A stretch of 64,000 nt of DNA from Emiliania huxleyi CCMP1516 (GCF_000372725.1 NW_005199770.1:1110746-1174745); one strand, 5' to 3'. Counted from the first letter of the stretch, positions 25,201 through 35,533 are shown. Translations and numbers: made by a program. Notes: generated by a model not told the origin, from the sequence alone.

Positions 25201-25429
25201 GGAGCTCCTCGCTGTCGTCGCCGATGCACCACCTCCAAAACCACCGGTCGACTGATTTGTAGTTGAGAAGCATGCCAGCCGCCGTCACGGCCACGGCGAT
25301 GCTGGCAAAACGGCTCACGCCGGCCTCGATGATGCGTACGCTAAGAAGGCCGAGAATCGGCACTGACCAGGCCGCAACGACGGCCGGATCCGTTCTCGTT
25401 GACGCCGGTTTGCTGGTTAGCCATACCAT
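22228..25429 (-). CDS. Membrane hybrid sensor histidine kinase with receiver domain
   Basis: Starts at the ATG at 25429. Firm exons: 24899-25429, 24607-24820, one starting at 24526, one ending at 22984, then 22683-22877, 22416-22571 and 22228-22302; junctions inside 24526-22984 are approximate. The N-terminus has about six membrane helices (for example VSAQLILCAVLICGSLFHL). The H-box reads GVLSHEMRNRLDVLTNLI with the phospho-acceptor His. An HATPase domain follows: HWILRHLIANAYG as N-box and GGHGLGLRHVAAMLRLLG as G-box. The receiver starts NVLVVDDEEF, has the acceptor Asp in DLILMDIQMPVLTG, and ends with the conserved Lys in GCIPK. Such kinases pass phosphate His to Asp; the signal sensed is unknown. 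Intron 1 begins and exon 2 begins with the same GTGAGCAC. Confidence 0.88.
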
Positions 25430-25885
25430 CTTCTCAATGATTAGAATTCTATTACAAAACTCAATCGCACGACATGGGGCACGGTCTGGCGCGCATGATT
25501 TTGACGCACCAACCTAATGAGCCATCACGGGGCTGGATGTTTTCTTATTTTTATGCCACCAAGGGGTTTCTCGGAGATTTGCACCACTAACCGCCGAACT
25601 GTAAAATAACACTTTTCAAAAGAGTGTTGAGTATATGAGCGACCCACCGCGAGGGTTGCTCCCGACTCTGGCCTTTTCTGGGTCACGTAGCCACACCTCG
25701 CCTCCTTGGTGCGAGTGGCTGCCAGTTCGACTCGGGGGAGGATCGATCAACAAAGAGGACGGGGAAAAGAGTGCGGGGGAAAAGAATTCTCGTCTACGCG
25801 CTGTCGCCCAACAGTCGACAACAGGGCGCTTGAGGTCTAACTAAGCACGCGCGGCGCGTGGAGGGGCGCTTGGCCCAGAGTGACA
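25430..25885. promoter_or_regulatory. Divergent promoter region
   Basis: A 456-bp gap separates the ATG of the hybrid histidine kinase (minus) from the ATG of the ankyrin/U-box gene (plus), so both promoters should lie here. It is the most AT-rich stretch of the neighbourhood (25430-25640). No defined element was recognised. Confidence 0.4.
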
Positions 25886-28211
25886 ATGGAAGAGGTAGCC
25901 GCAGAGTGTGTTCCGAGAGAAATCCGGGCGGCAGTTGGGGGTGGCAAACTGGCGGCGGTGTGTTCGTGGCTCGGCAGCGGCGGGGCAGAGTGCGTCAATG
26001 TGAGAATTGACGGCGGCCCCAGTCCCGCGCCGCTGGAGCTCAAGAACCGAAGCGGCTTCACGCTCTTGATGAAGGCAGCCGAAGAAGGTCACCGCCGGAC
26101 AGTCAAGGCGCTGCTTCGGCACGGCGCGAATAGCAACCTGCAGGACGACTGTGGCTTCACTGCGCTCCTGTGGGCTGCCCGCTACGGGCATGCACAGGTA
26201 GTCGAGCTTCTACTGCGCGAGGGCGCGGAGGTGGATTTGCGGGGATGCTACGGGGAGACGGCGTTGATGGCCGCCGTCCATGGCGAGTCCCCCGCATGCG
26301 TGCGGTGCCTTCTGCGGGCTGGCGCAGCAACAGCTCCACACGACGCAGACGGCCTGACGGCAATGCAGCGGGCCGAGCAGGAATGCCACCGCGGGTGCGT
26401 TGAGGCGTTTCGGGAGCACTTCTGCGATGTGGTGGTGGCGGGTCAGCGCGAGGCAGCGGCGGGCGGCGAGGAGACGGTCGGCGAGGTGGCGCCGGCCGCT
26501 TCTTCGGGCACGGTTAACGTGGAGGGTGGTGCGGCTGTGGAGGGCGCTGCGCCGCAGGAAAAACCAACGCAGAGTCATCACAATGGAGTGCAACGATGGT
26601 TCAGCTGGGAGGATCTACTTCATGGAGGGACTATCAAACGGCGACGCCAATTCGGTGCGGGTATGGCTCGAAGCTGGCGGGCCGGTCGAAGAGGACCTTG
26701 GCGCAGCGCTGCCTCATGACACCCCCTCCTGGCTCAAAGTGAGTGCCACCTCTCCGCTGCTCTTGGCCGCCGAAAACGGCCACACGCATCTGGTCGACTT
26801 ACTACTGCAGCACGGTGCGGATATCAACAAGAAGGATCGCAACGGCCACACTCCTCTGATCCGCGCCGCCGGCAACAATCATCCGGCTGTCGTGCGCCAG
26901 CTGCTTCAGGCGGGCGCAGACGACGCGGTGCGCAGTACGGACAACGCCTACGCGGCTGAATACGACATCGGCTCGACGGCGCTGCAGATGGCCGAGGCCA
27001 AGGGTCATGACGTGTGTGTCGAGATATTTAAGACGCACCGCGAGGCGTATGTTGCGGCTGAGCGAGGCGACGAGTTGGCGGTGTCGGCTTGGATCGAAAG
27101 GCTCGAGGGGTGCGCGAACGCGAAATTCAAGATTCGTGGGCGGTGGCGCGAGGCGGCCATCGCAGTTGACCTGAAGCACATCGGCGGTGGTTCCACATAC
27201 TGGCGTGAACGCTTGGCCACCAGCGGCTGGCTGACACTGCTGATGGTTGCCGCCGCCAATGGCCGTGAGGGGGTTGTCAACGTGCTGCTGCAGCGTGGCG
27301 CAGCCGCCAACGCTTCGGATGGCAACGGCATGACCGCTCTGATGTACGCCGCTCTAAACGGCCATGCGCGGTCATGTGACACGCTACTGCAGCATGGCTC
27401 TGACATGAGCAAGCGAAGCCATGGCGGCTGGACCAGCTTGATGCATGCCGCCGTCAGTGGCCATTCCTCGATTGTGGGTCTTCTGCTGCAGGCGGGCGCA
27501 AGCTTGGCGCCGCTTGATGCGCTAGGTAGGAGCGCGCTGCAGGTGGCCAAGGGCCAGGGCCACACAGTGTGCGTCTGCGTTATCGAGGAGCACATGGCGG
27601 CCGAGGCGGCGAGGCGAGGCGAGGCGCTGCTGGCGGAGATCGAGGCGGAGGAGCGCGGCAAGGAGAGCAAAAAGTCCAAGAAGAAGAAGAAGAAGAAGGG
27701 CAAGGGCGGCGGTGGCGAGGCTGGGCCGTCGCAGCTGCCGGAGGCGACAGCGGAGGCGGTGGAGGCGGCGGGCGAGGCGGCCGAGGCGGCGACCGCGGCG
27801 GAGGCGGCGGAGGCGGCGCCACCAGCGGCGCCAGCGGCGCCAGAGCCATTGTCGCCTCCTCCATCGGAGACGGTAGACTCTTTCGGCTCCGGGCCGTCAG
27901 TTGTGGCTACAGAGGCGCCAGCTCAGGCGCCAGCTGGGGACGCAGCAGGGGTTGCGGTTGCGGTTGCGGCGGCAAGGAGCGAGATCCCGCCCGAGCTGCT
28001 CGAGCAGCTGCAGTGCCCGCTCTCCTTCGAGATCATGACGGACCCGGTAATGAACGCGGCCGGACAAACTTACGAGCGTTCGGCCATCGAGGCGTGGTTT
28101 TTCCGTGGCAAGCGGACCGATCCCATGACGGGCATTGTCCTCGAGCACACGCATTTGGTGCCAAACGTCTTTGCCCGCAGCATGTGCCGCAAGTACTCGC
28201 AAGAACCATGA
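25886..28211 (+). CDS. Ankyrin-repeat protein with C-terminal U-box
   Basis: The ATG at 25886 opens a frame ending out of phase near 26719; a second frame runs to 28211. A GC-AG intron at 26446-26572 joins them in phase, giving 732 residues; this junction is a candidate, not the only one. Three ankyrin modules are visible, each opening with a helix pair such as IRAAVGGGKLAAVCSWL or VAAERGDELAVSAWIE and continuing with repeats such as GFTALLWAARYGHAQVVELL. Then come a Lys-rich linker (KESKKSKKKKKKKGKG), an Ala/Glu-rich spacer and a U-box at about 665-730 (LQCPLSFEIMTDPVM, TYERSAIEAWF). U-boxes recruit E2 enzymes, so this is a probable ubiquitin ligase with an ankyrin substrate arm. It is paralogous to the gene at 38144-41931. 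Confidence 0.82.
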
Positions 28212-28473
28212 GTAGATGAATTCCGTAGGTGAGAACGTATTGCTATATGGTGAGAACGTATTGCTCCTCTCTAGAGCCACGTGTGTTTTCTTACGACAAA
28301 GTAGAGAGACGCCCACCAGATCGGAGGGTCGCACCCACGGCGCACGGGGCGAGAGTGAGAGCGCACATGTGACAGCTCAGAGAGTCCAGAGACGCGGGTC
28401 GACCCGCGGTTCCCCACGCGTCCAAACGTGTGAGTGACGCCACACCTCAGAAGAACCCCGAGCCCGTCCCTCT

Positions 28474-29790
28474 TCACAGCCTTCCCGTCACCGCCGACGG
28501 CTCGCGCTGTAGCTGACCCGCTGGATCGCCTCCGCCCTCCCAGTGCCCACTTGCCAAGTATAGGTGCTGGGAAGGATCCGGGCCGCGAGGCGGCGCCACT
28601 CGAGCTGCCGCGCCTCTGTCGGGCGAGCCGCGCTTCGCGAGGCTGGACAGCACCGCCGTGCGCACGCCGTACTCGCCGGGAAGCGGCACGTCGCTCTCCG
28701 GATACGTCGAGTCGGTCGCCTCGCTCTCCCGCCGACCAAAGCTGTGGCGAACCCAGTCGAAGCTCCGCCGGCGGGCCCACGCAAGGGAATGCCGCCGCAC
28801 GGGAGGAGGCGACGAGCGGATGGCGGGGCGGCTCGGGCGACTCGAGCGGCGGCGGCGGTGGCGTACGGCGCAGTAGACGAGCGCCACCAAGATGAGGGCA
28901 CCCACGCTGCCGCCGATGGCGTACAGAACGGCGCGGGGGAGGCAGGGCACTCCGGGGATGAGCTCGACGCAGGAGGACTCGCGCGGCGCGGAGGGCGGAG
29001 GAGGAGCCAGAGGCGGCGGAAGCGGAGGCGCCGAGGGCGGCGGCGGCGAGGGTGGCGGCGGCGAGGGCGAGGGCGGCAGCGGTGGCGGGCTGGCAGGTGG
29101 TGGTGGCTGCGGCGGCGGCAGGCCCGGCGGCGGCGGCGGCGAGGGTGGCGGCGGAGGCGGCGGCGGAGGCGAGGGCGGGGGCGGGCCGGACGGAGGTGGT
29201 GCGGGTGGTGTTGACGGCGGCGGAGGCAGGGGCGGCGGCGGAGGCGACGGCGGGGGTGGGAGCGGCGGCGGCGGCGGCAAGGGTGGCGGCGGCTGGGGCG
29301 GCGGCGATGGCGGCGGCGAGGCCGGGGGAGAGGCGGTGCATACGCCGCAGCGGCGCTCGCAGGCGGCGCGTACCTCTGGCATTCCAACGCACATTGCCTG
29401 GGTAAAGATGTAACACTGGTCCTCAGTGACTATTCCATTGGAGGGGTCCAGTCTGTTGAGGCACTCGGCCGAGGCGGCTGTTGGAGGAGGAGGTGGAGGA
29501 GAGGGCGACGGAGGAGGAGGAGGAGGCGGCGGCGGCGGCGGTGATGGTGAGGGAGGCGGTGGCGATGGATCTGGGATTGGCGGCAGCGCGGTGGATGGTG
29601 GGAGCGGTGTGCAGAGGCCGCAGCGGAGCTCGCAGGCGGCGGCGACTGTAGGGACATTGCATGCGCCGTCATTGAAGAGGTCGCAGTCCTCGTCCGAGTA
29701 GATGCCGAATTGTGGGTTGAGAGCGTTGACGCATTCGCTCGTAGCCGTTGCGATGACCAGCGACGCCACCGCCAGTGTTGTGCATCGCAT
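28474..29790 (-). CDS. Cys-rich, proline-rich type I membrane protein
   Basis: Single-exon, 438 residues from the ATG at 29790. A signal peptide (MRCTTLAVASLVIATATS) leads to two similar Cys modules with ShK-like spacing: ECVNALNPQFGIYSDEDC with CELRCGLC, and ECLNRLDPSNGIVTEDQC with CERRCGVC. Each is followed by a long proline-rich stretch of SPPPP units like hydroxyproline-rich extensins and pherophorins. A membrane helix (LYAIGGSVGALILVALVYC) is followed by a basic stop-transfer (RHRRRRSSRPSRP) and a cytosolic tail of about 110 residues. The design suggests a cell-surface or scale/wall-associated receptor or adhesin. The Pro-rich region is very GC-rich, so unit counts may vary between strains. 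Confidence 0.82.
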   Translation of the reverse strand: MRCTTLAVASLVIATATSECVNALNPQFGIYSDEDCDLFNDGACNVPTVAAACELRCGLCTPLPPSTALPPIPDPSPPPPSPSPPPPPPPPPPPSPSPPPPPPTAASAECLNRLDPSNGIVTEDQCYIFTQAMCVGMPEVRAACERRCGVCTASPPASPPPSPPPQPPPPLPPPPPLPPPPSPPPPPLPPPPSTPPAPPPSGPPPPSPPPPPPPPPSPPPPPGLPPPQPPPPASPPPLPPSPSPPPPSPPPPSAPPLPPPLAPPPPSAPRESSCVELIPGVPCLPRAVLYAIGGSVGALILVALVYCAVRHRRRRSSRPSRPAIRSSPPPVRRHSLAWARRRSFDWVRHSFGRRESEATDSTYPESDVPLPGEYGVRTAVLSSLAKRGSPDRGAAARVAPPRGPDPSQHLYLASGHWEGGGDPAGQLQREPSAVTGRL

Positions 29791-30506
29791 CGCACTGCGT
29801 TTCGCCGGATCGAGTCCACCAATGTGGACGATTTCAAACTCGCACGTCCTTCAAACAAGGATTTGCTTTTTCTGTCTTTAGGTTTGTTGTACATGTAGGT
29901 ATATTGTTGGCAAATCAAGACACAGAGCTCACACAGAATCACAGTTTTATTTAGTTTTTCTGTGGTTAGCACCCGGAGCCGACGCTGTCGAGAGCGGTGT
30001 GAGGGCCTCGTGGCGCTCGGAGGTCCCGCCGTACAAAACGGCGGTCAGCAGAAGGCGCGGGGTAAGGGTTCCCGCCCGCTAGGCTGCCCTCTGCGCCGAG
30101 GCTCGACCCGCTTCTCCTCAGTTCACTAGCACAAACTGAAGTTTGTTTAACAGTAGAAAGTCGGGCCCGAGGGATCGAGCCAGCGGCAAGTGAGCAAGGC
30201 GACGGGAGGATGACGAGGCGGGGGTGAGTGAGGCGAGGGTGGCGGCGGTGGATCACGAGGAAGTAGAAGGTGGCCGCGCGGGCGTGCGAGCGAACGGCGA
30301 GCGAGCGGCTAGGCGGCGGGAGGGTGCCCCCCCCCCCCCCCGGGCGGGTTGATCACGAGGAAGTAGTAGGTGGAACGTTTTATGTGTTGTTACGCAAAAA
30401 GATTTCTTCTTCCACAAAAAGATGAAAAAAACAACACAAAAGAAGAACGCAAGTACGTCTCTACACTTCTAAGAGCTGTCCATGTCAGTCAGCACTGGAG
30501 TGGCGC
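29791..30506. repeat. Intergenic region with 23-bp direct repeat and poly-C tract
   Basis: GATCACGAGGAAGTAG plus AAGGTGG or TAGGTGG occurs at 30251-30273 and 30351-30373, with a poly-C run (about 30327-30341) between. This is the intergenic interval upstream of the Cys/Pro-rich protein gene. No coding frame is convincing. Confidence 0.7.
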
Positions 30507-31005
30507 TTAGGCAGAGGAGCCTGCGGAATGCGCAAAGTCACGCTCGAACGCCTCTCGGTCGCGCTTGCGCGCCGCGCCGTCCGGGCCGTAAGAGCCGAGC
30601 TTGATCTGGACCCGCTCTAGCCAGCCGAGAAGGCCGGGGCGGCAGCGCTGGTAGGCGACAACGCCTTTGTAGAGGAAGAAGAGTCGGTCCTGGGCGCGCA
30701 TGCTGGTGGGCGGGAGGTAGGTGATGGTGGTGGTTTCCAAATCGAAGGCGTCTTCGTTGGACACGCTCTCGGGCACAAGCACGGCGGTTGTTGGCAAGGT
30801 AACGCGGGTGAGGGAAGGAGTGTACCCGAACGACCACTCGCCGATGGAGGTGAGGCCTGCCGGGAACTTGGCGCGGGTAAGGGAGGAGCATTGCCAGAAG
30901 GCGCAAATGCGGATGGAGGTGAGGCTGTCAGGGAGGGTGATGGAGCGGAGGGAGGAGCAGTTTTCAAAGGCGCTGGGGCCCGTAGGAGGACTCTGCTGAA
31001 GGGTT
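30507..31005 (-). CDS. BspA-type leucine-rich repeat protein, 5'-truncated
   Basis: The frame encodes about 2.5 repeats of the BspA (LRR_5) type: AFENCSSLRSITLPDSLTSI, then CAFWQCSSLTRAKFPAGLTS and WSFGYTPSLTRVTLPTT. A C-terminal region follows (RLFFLYKGVVAYQRC; LLGWLERVQIKLGSYG). Full-length relatives carry more repeats and begin with a methionine ahead of them. Here the repeat array stops abruptly near 31005, and the sequence beyond (AT-rich, then the start of the plus-strand glycosyltransferase at 31057) has no in-frame start inside this gene. It may be a truncated remnant or may lack an unrecognised 5' exon. BspA repeats typically mediate protein or surface binding. Confidence 0.6.
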
Positions 31006-31056
31006 TGCGATGAGGAGCGAAATTTTTTTCTTGTTGTAGAAGAAAGGGGAAAAGAA

Positions 31057-32889
31057 ATGGGTGTCAGCCGGACCGCTGCACCATTTCGTGCCATGGACAT
31101 CAACGCGCCAGTCCTCCTGGAGCCTATCGAGCACACGCTCGCTCACGCGGTGGCAGCCAGCCGGCCGCCGCGCAGCCAGACGCCCGACCAGGGCAGCAGC
31201 CGGCCTGGTGTCCGCATCGGGCTCGTGTGCATGATGCGCGATCCTCCGGCGCTGCGCACGTGGCTCCGCCACTACGCCGACACGCTACGCGTCGAGCGCT
31301 TCTACATTCTTGCCGACGACTCGCCAGGTACCGCTGTGGCTGCTGCACGTGAGCTCAGCCGTGCCTCTCCAAATTGGCTCACCTCTATCCGGTGCTGCAG
31401 GCCTCGTCGATGCGCTGCGGAGATCGCCGCACGCCTCGCGCATCGAGGTGAGCGAGTCGAGCGGCGAGAAGCGGCACTACCACCGCCTCAAGGACCGGCA
31501 GGAGCGTCACCACGGCCCGCCGCACTCCTGACGTCGCATAGACACACCCCGCTCTCACACACTCTCTGCTCTCGCCCACACTCTACAGTACACTCTTCCT
31601 CGCAGCATGGCCCAACCGCCACACCGACTCCGCAGGCGGCGCACATCTCCGAGGCGATACCGCGCGCCCGCGAGGCCGGCCTGACCCACCTGCTCCACGT
31701 GAGCGGCGAAGGAGGAGGAGACAGTTGGCTCGCGAGGCGGGGCGGCGCCTCTTCACGGCGCTTCTCCTGTGAACAGGTGGACGACGACGAGATCGTGTAC
31801 TGCCACGAGGGCACGCCCTCCCTGCACGCCTTCCTCGCGTCGCACATGGCCGCAGAGGAGCCCACTTCCTAGACACTTCCTAGACACTCCCTAGACACTT
31901 CCTAGACATGGCCGCTGAGGAGCCGCGCCTCGCCACATCCAAGATGATGTCGCTGCGGCGTGCTGCCTCTCTCACGAGCGTGACACGACTGCGCCGCAGG
32001 ACCTGCACATGCGAAACCTCGAGGCGCTCGCGCCGCCCTCCGCCGCCGGCGGCGAAGACACTGACCCGTTCGCCTCGTGCTACGCCTTCCGACACACGCC
32101 TCGCGACTACTGCGCGTACATCAACGGCAAGTCCTTTGGCTCCGTCGGCGTGGCGGACCTGGCGCCGGCTGGGCAGCGCACAACACTACTCCGGAGGAGT
32201 CGAGCTCGCCCGAGCTCACCCGAGGTTGACCGAGATTACGCCGAGACTAGGCCGCACCACTTCTGCGGAGGCGTCGGAGGGGGCGAGTCGGTGCAGGTGC
32301 CTCCGAAGGTGGTGGTGCTTAGTTCTCATTGACCACTCCAGTGATGGCTCATCCACGGCAGGTGCCCGTGCCTCCACGGGTGGCGGTGGTGCTGCACTAC
32401 GAGTGCTGCTCCTTCCCGCGCTGGCGGCGAAAGTACGCGCAGCTCGCCGCATCCCACTCGCCCGCCGACACCGACGCCGTCCCTTTCGAGTTTTACCGCG
32501 CATCCATCCGTCTCGCGGCGGCGCTGGTGGCGGCGCGGGACGCGAACGCGGAGGAGGCGGCGGTGGCGCAGGCGCTGGCGCATTGGCGGCAGTGGAAGCT
32601 GCCGCCGCCAGAGGCGGAGGCCGAGACTAGCCGAGACCAGCTTGGGTGGGCGAGAGCGGCCGAGATGTGGCCGTTTGCACCGCGGCGGCGACCCTGCCTC
32701 CAGCGGATCTTTTGTGCGTCAGGTGCGCGCGCGAGAGCTCCAACGCGGAGGCGGGGGAGGCGGCGAAGGAGGAGGCGGGCTCGGGACGGGAGGGCGGCCC
32801 TGCTGCACTCTCGCGTGTGGGGTGAGCTTGCTCTGGCCTCTGGCCCCGCACTGCTTGAGCGTGGGCCAGCGGCTCCGGTTGGGGTATAA
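31057..32889 (+). CDS. Glycosyltransferase (GT92/GT2-like), multi-exon
   Basis: Exon 1 (31057-31327) contains GVRIGLVCMMRDPPALRTWL and RFYILADDSPG. A GT-AG intron joins it to an exon at 31401 (LVDALRRSPHASRIEVSES). A further exon reads HISEAIPRAREAGLTHLLH and splices (CAC|gtgagc to acag|GTGGAC) to VDDDEIVYCHEGTPSLHAF, whose DDDE acid cluster fits the metal/nucleotide-sugar site. Later exons carry DLHMRNLEALAPPS, RDYCAYINGKSFGSVG and PRVAVVLHYECCSFPRWRRK. This order (RD motif, DDD, NGKS, LHYE) matches the algal GT92-like families that decorate glycoproteins in the Golgi. Two internal junctions and the true stop are unresolved. Length compares well with the family, but no signal anchor was seen. 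Confidence 0.65.
31864..31907. repeat. 11-bp tandem repeat inside the glycosyltransferase gene
   Basis: Four copies of ACTTCCTAGAC (the third with one change). They are flanked on both sides by near-identical ATGGCCGCNGAGGAGCC (about 31847 and 31907), so a short coding segment was duplicated around the array. Confidence 0.85.
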
Positions 32890-33039
32890 AATATGAGCGA
32901 AATGCGGTCGATCTTCGGCATGCCTGTTATATGGAGATCTGTACACGGTTCACGGTAGTCTGTGTACACACACGCGCTCTGTGGCCCGAGACCCACACCC
33001 CGGACCCGGCGCCTGGCCGCCTGCAAACTGCATGAGTGC

Positions 33040-33837
33040 TCAATACGGCTTGAGATGCCTCGTGATGGGGTCGAGCGCGCTCGCGGGCGCCGGCCCGACG
33101 GCGAGGACTGTGCGACTGCCGGGCTCGATCTCGGTATGCCTATTCACAGCACGGAGTGTGAGCAGAGACGCCGACCACGCCCTCCACGCGCTCACAGTGC
33201 GCTTTGCCCAGCGTCGCGGATGAGGCAGCAGTTGAGCCCGGCAGCGATGCAGCGCCTCTCCAGCTCCAGCAGCTCGGCGACGGTCGGACACTTGACCGTG
33301 ATCTTCATCTGGCCTACAGCCCCAGCGAGGCCGGTTGGGCTCTGCCTCTCGTGCCGCGACCCTCGGCGCCGTGATTTGGACCGATCCGCAACCAGTCGCG
33401 CACCGCGTTGGGGCAGAGCCGCAACGCGCGCCGGTACGCGCCGAGGGTGGCGTGCCTAGGCGCGGCAGAAAGTGGGTCGATGGCGGCGGCGGAGGCGGCA
33501 GAGGAGAAACCGGCAAGGGCAGGTGCCCGCTCTGCGCCGCCGCCTTGCCAGGACTCATCTTGACTGTCTTCATCTCGCCTGTCTTTGAAGACAGCTTGTA
33601 CAGCTCCATGTTGAAGATCAGCAGCATCTTGTACGGCGCGTCGGTGGACGAATAGTCGTCACGCACCACAGCGGGCGGATGCTGCGACGCGTCTGCCTCA
33701 TCCTCGCTCTCCCCGTCGCTGTCGACGCTGACGTCATCCCAGCTCTCGTCCGCAGAGGTGCTCCAGAGGCGAAGGAGAAGGAGCGAGGCGGCGGCGCCAG
33801 CACCGGCGCCCAGGATCGCGGCGCGGGCTTGCGACAT
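33040..33837 (-). CDS. PTRH2: Peptidyl-tRNA hydrolase 2 (mitochondrial/membrane-anchored type)
   Basis: Four exons, 33527-33837, 33382-33455, 33208-33313 and 33040-33139 (591 bases), give 196 residues with all phases matching. The frame is open upstream only from a TTG, so the ATG at 33837 was chosen. An N-terminal hydrophobic anchor (AAILGAGAGAAASLLLLRLW) is followed by an acidic linker and the Pth2 catalytic domain: KMSPGKAAAQSGHATLGAYR, then MKITVKCPTVAELLELE, LIRDAGHTEIEPGSRTVLAV and the ending ITRHLKPY. These match the Lys, Asp and Thr positions of archaeal/eukaryotic Pth2. The enzyme cleaves peptidyl-tRNA released from stalled ribosomes. Introns 1 and 3 have GC donors. Size matches the family. 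Confidence 0.93.
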   Translation of the reverse strand: MSQARAAILGAGAGAAASLLLLRLWSTSADESWDDVSVDSDGESEDEADASQHPPAVVRDDYSSTDAPYKMLLIFNMELYKLSSKTGEMKTVKMSPGKAAAQSGHLPLPVSPLPPPPPPSTHFLPRLGTPPSARTGARCGSAPTRCATGCGSVQITAPRVAAREAEPNRPRWGCRPDEDHGQVSDRRRAAGAGEALHRCRAQLLPHPRRWAKRTVSAWRAWSASLLTLRAVNRHTEIEPGSRTVLAVGPAPASALDPITRHLKPY

Positions 33838-33909
33838 AATACGAGTCAAGAAGAAAACACAGGGGCAGGCGGCCTCTGCGTGAGGCAGGACGAGTTCGCG
33901 CAGCGCTTA

Positions 33910-34147
33910 GGGTTCCGGCTCCTAGCCGGATAGGGGGTCTACACCTGGCTGCCCCCTCCAACAGATAGGTAGGTAGGTTGGTCTTATTTCGCCCAAAAGG
34001 GCCCTGCAATATGTAGGTACGTCTATTTTCATCTTTTTTCGCATCGCTGCGCGGCCTGGGGATAGGTTAAGGTAGGTAGGTAGGGCGTTTTGCTTTTGGC
34101 GCGAGTCAGTGGCAACAGACCCCCTATCCGGCTAGGAGGCGGAACCC
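33910..34147. mobile_element. MITE-like element with 31-bp terminal inverted repeats
   Basis: The left end 33910-33940 and right end 34117-34147 are inverted copies of a 31-bp sequence with one mismatch (core CTAGCCGGATAGGGGGTCT). The 238-bp element has no ORF and carries GGTAGGTAGGT direct repeats near both ends. Its right end abuts the 3' region of the ankyrin gene ending at 34283. No clear target duplication was seen. Confidence 0.8.
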
Positions 34148-34282
34148 AGACCTCAGATGGCGGGGAATAAGAAAAGAGAAACGCCTGGCGGGCACGACAC
34201 TGAGGACTGGCGCGCACTGGCACTAACACAGGTACACTACGAGAATTTTGGCCGGGCGGAGGCAAGCCACTGCTGTGCTCCC

Positions 34283-35533
34283 CTACTGCGTCTCGCGCGT
34301 GACCGCGAAGCGCAGCACGCACGTGACAAAGTCGCGCGCCGCGATGCTATCGCGGCAGTCGAGCTGCCGATCGTGGATCTCGTAGAGCGAGAGGACGAGG
34401 AGCGCCGCCCGCGCGCGCGCCGCCGCGGGGAAGAGCGAGTGGCTTGCCGGCGACCACGGCGCCGCCGCCCGCCGGACCAGCGCCGCCGCCTCGCCCTCGC
34501 CGCCCGCGGCGCGCTGCAGCGGCGTCGGCTCGCCCTCGTGCAGGCTCGCGCCGCTGCGCAGCAGGGAGAGAGCGCGGGCGGCGGTGAGGCTCTCAAGGTG
34601 CGCGAGCGGCGTCCAGCCTCGGCTGGCGACCAGCCAGGCGGCGAGGTCGGCGTGGCCTTCACCGTTTGCAACCTCCTCGGGCGTGCCGAAGGGCGTAGCG
34701 GCGCGGGAGGCGCCGTAGGAGGAGAGGAGCTTGGCGACCTCGAGGTGGCCCCGGAGGCACGCAATGATCAGTGGCGTGGCGCCGTTCTCCTCGGCCTGAT
34801 TGACCGCCGCGCCGGCCTTGAGGAGCAGCCGCGCGCACTCGACGTGGCCGATCTGGCACGCCATGTGCAGCGGCGTGACGCCGTTGTTGCGGGCCTGGTC
34901 GACTGAAGCGCCAGCCTCGAGGAGCAGCCGGATGATGTCGAGGTGGCCCTGCTGGCACGCCATGTACAGTGGCGTGGCGCCTTGGGCCTGGGCTTGGTTG
35001 ACCGCCGCGCTGGCCTCGAGGAGCAGCCGGGCGCACTCGAGGTGGCCTTCCGAGCACGCGATGAGCAGCGCCGACGCGCCGCCGCTGCTACCACCGCCGC
35101 CGCCCGTCGTCGCCCCGACGCTCGCGCCGGCCCCAAGCAGCAGCTCAACCGCCTCGGCCTGCCCGTGACGAGCCGCCCAAGTCAGCAGCGTGTCCTGCTT
35201 CTCGGTGTCGAGCCGCGCGTTGAGACTGCCGCGCGTCCGCCGGCCGGAGAGGAAGGCTCGCAGCGAGGCGAGGTCGGCGGCGGCGATGTCGGCGAGCAGC
35301 GTGGCGGGCGGGGTCGCGGCGGGCGCCATGTCACCGAGTCGAGCCGCGGCGGCTACGTCAGAGAGGGGGGTGTCTCGAACGGCGCCCGCCAGCGGACGGC
35401 TCTCTCGCGGTGCACGACGCCGAGGCCTCGCGCTTGGGCGGCGTCCTTGGGCGGCCCGCGCGCCGACGACGACCCGCCGCAATCCGTGCCGGGCGACGAA
35501 CCGCGAAAAATCGACGGAAACGATAGCAGTCAT
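34283..35533 (-). CDS. Ankyrin-repeat protein
   Basis: Single-exon, 416 residues from the ATG at 35533. After a basic N-terminus, five clear ankyrin repeats run from about 110 to 280, such as TLLTWAARHGQAEAVELLLG, TPLYMACQQGHLDIIRLLLE and TPLHMACQIGHVECARLLLK. The C-terminal module (about 310-410: WTPLAHLESLTAARALSLLR, then APWSPASHSLFPAAARARAA and ALLVLSLYEIHD) is a common partner of ankyrin repeats in algal and oomycete-type proteins and may fold as further degenerate repeats. Ankyrin arrays bind proteins. No enzymatic domain is seen. Confidence 0.85.
   Translation of the reverse strand: MTAIVSVDFSRFVARHGLRRVVVGARAAQGRRPSARPRRRAPRESRPLAGAVRDTPLSDVAAAARLGDMAPAATPPATLLADIAAADLASLRAFLSGRRTRGSLNARLDTEKQDTLLTWAARHGQAEAVELLLGAGASVGATTGGGGGSSGGASALLIACSEGHLECARLLLEASAAVNQAQAQGATPLYMACQQGHLDIIRLLLEAGASVDQARNNGVTPLHMACQIGHVECARLLLKAGAAVNQAEENGATPLIIACLRGHLEVAKLLSSYGASRAATPFGTPEEVANGEGHADLAAWLVASRGWTPLAHLESLTAARALSLLRSGASLHEGEPTPLQRAAGGEGEAAALVRRAAAPWSPASHSLFPAAARARAALLVLSLYEIHDRQLDCRDSIAARDFVTCVLRFAVTRETQ

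Noticed and set aside
28892..29413. Gly-rich plus-strand frame opposite the proline-rich gene
   Set aside because: It is the antisense of the SPPPP region. The minus strand has a signal peptide, Cys modules and a membrane helix.
34659..35057. Second frame over the ankyrin array
   Set aside because: A shadow caused by the repeated codon structure of the ankyrin repeats.
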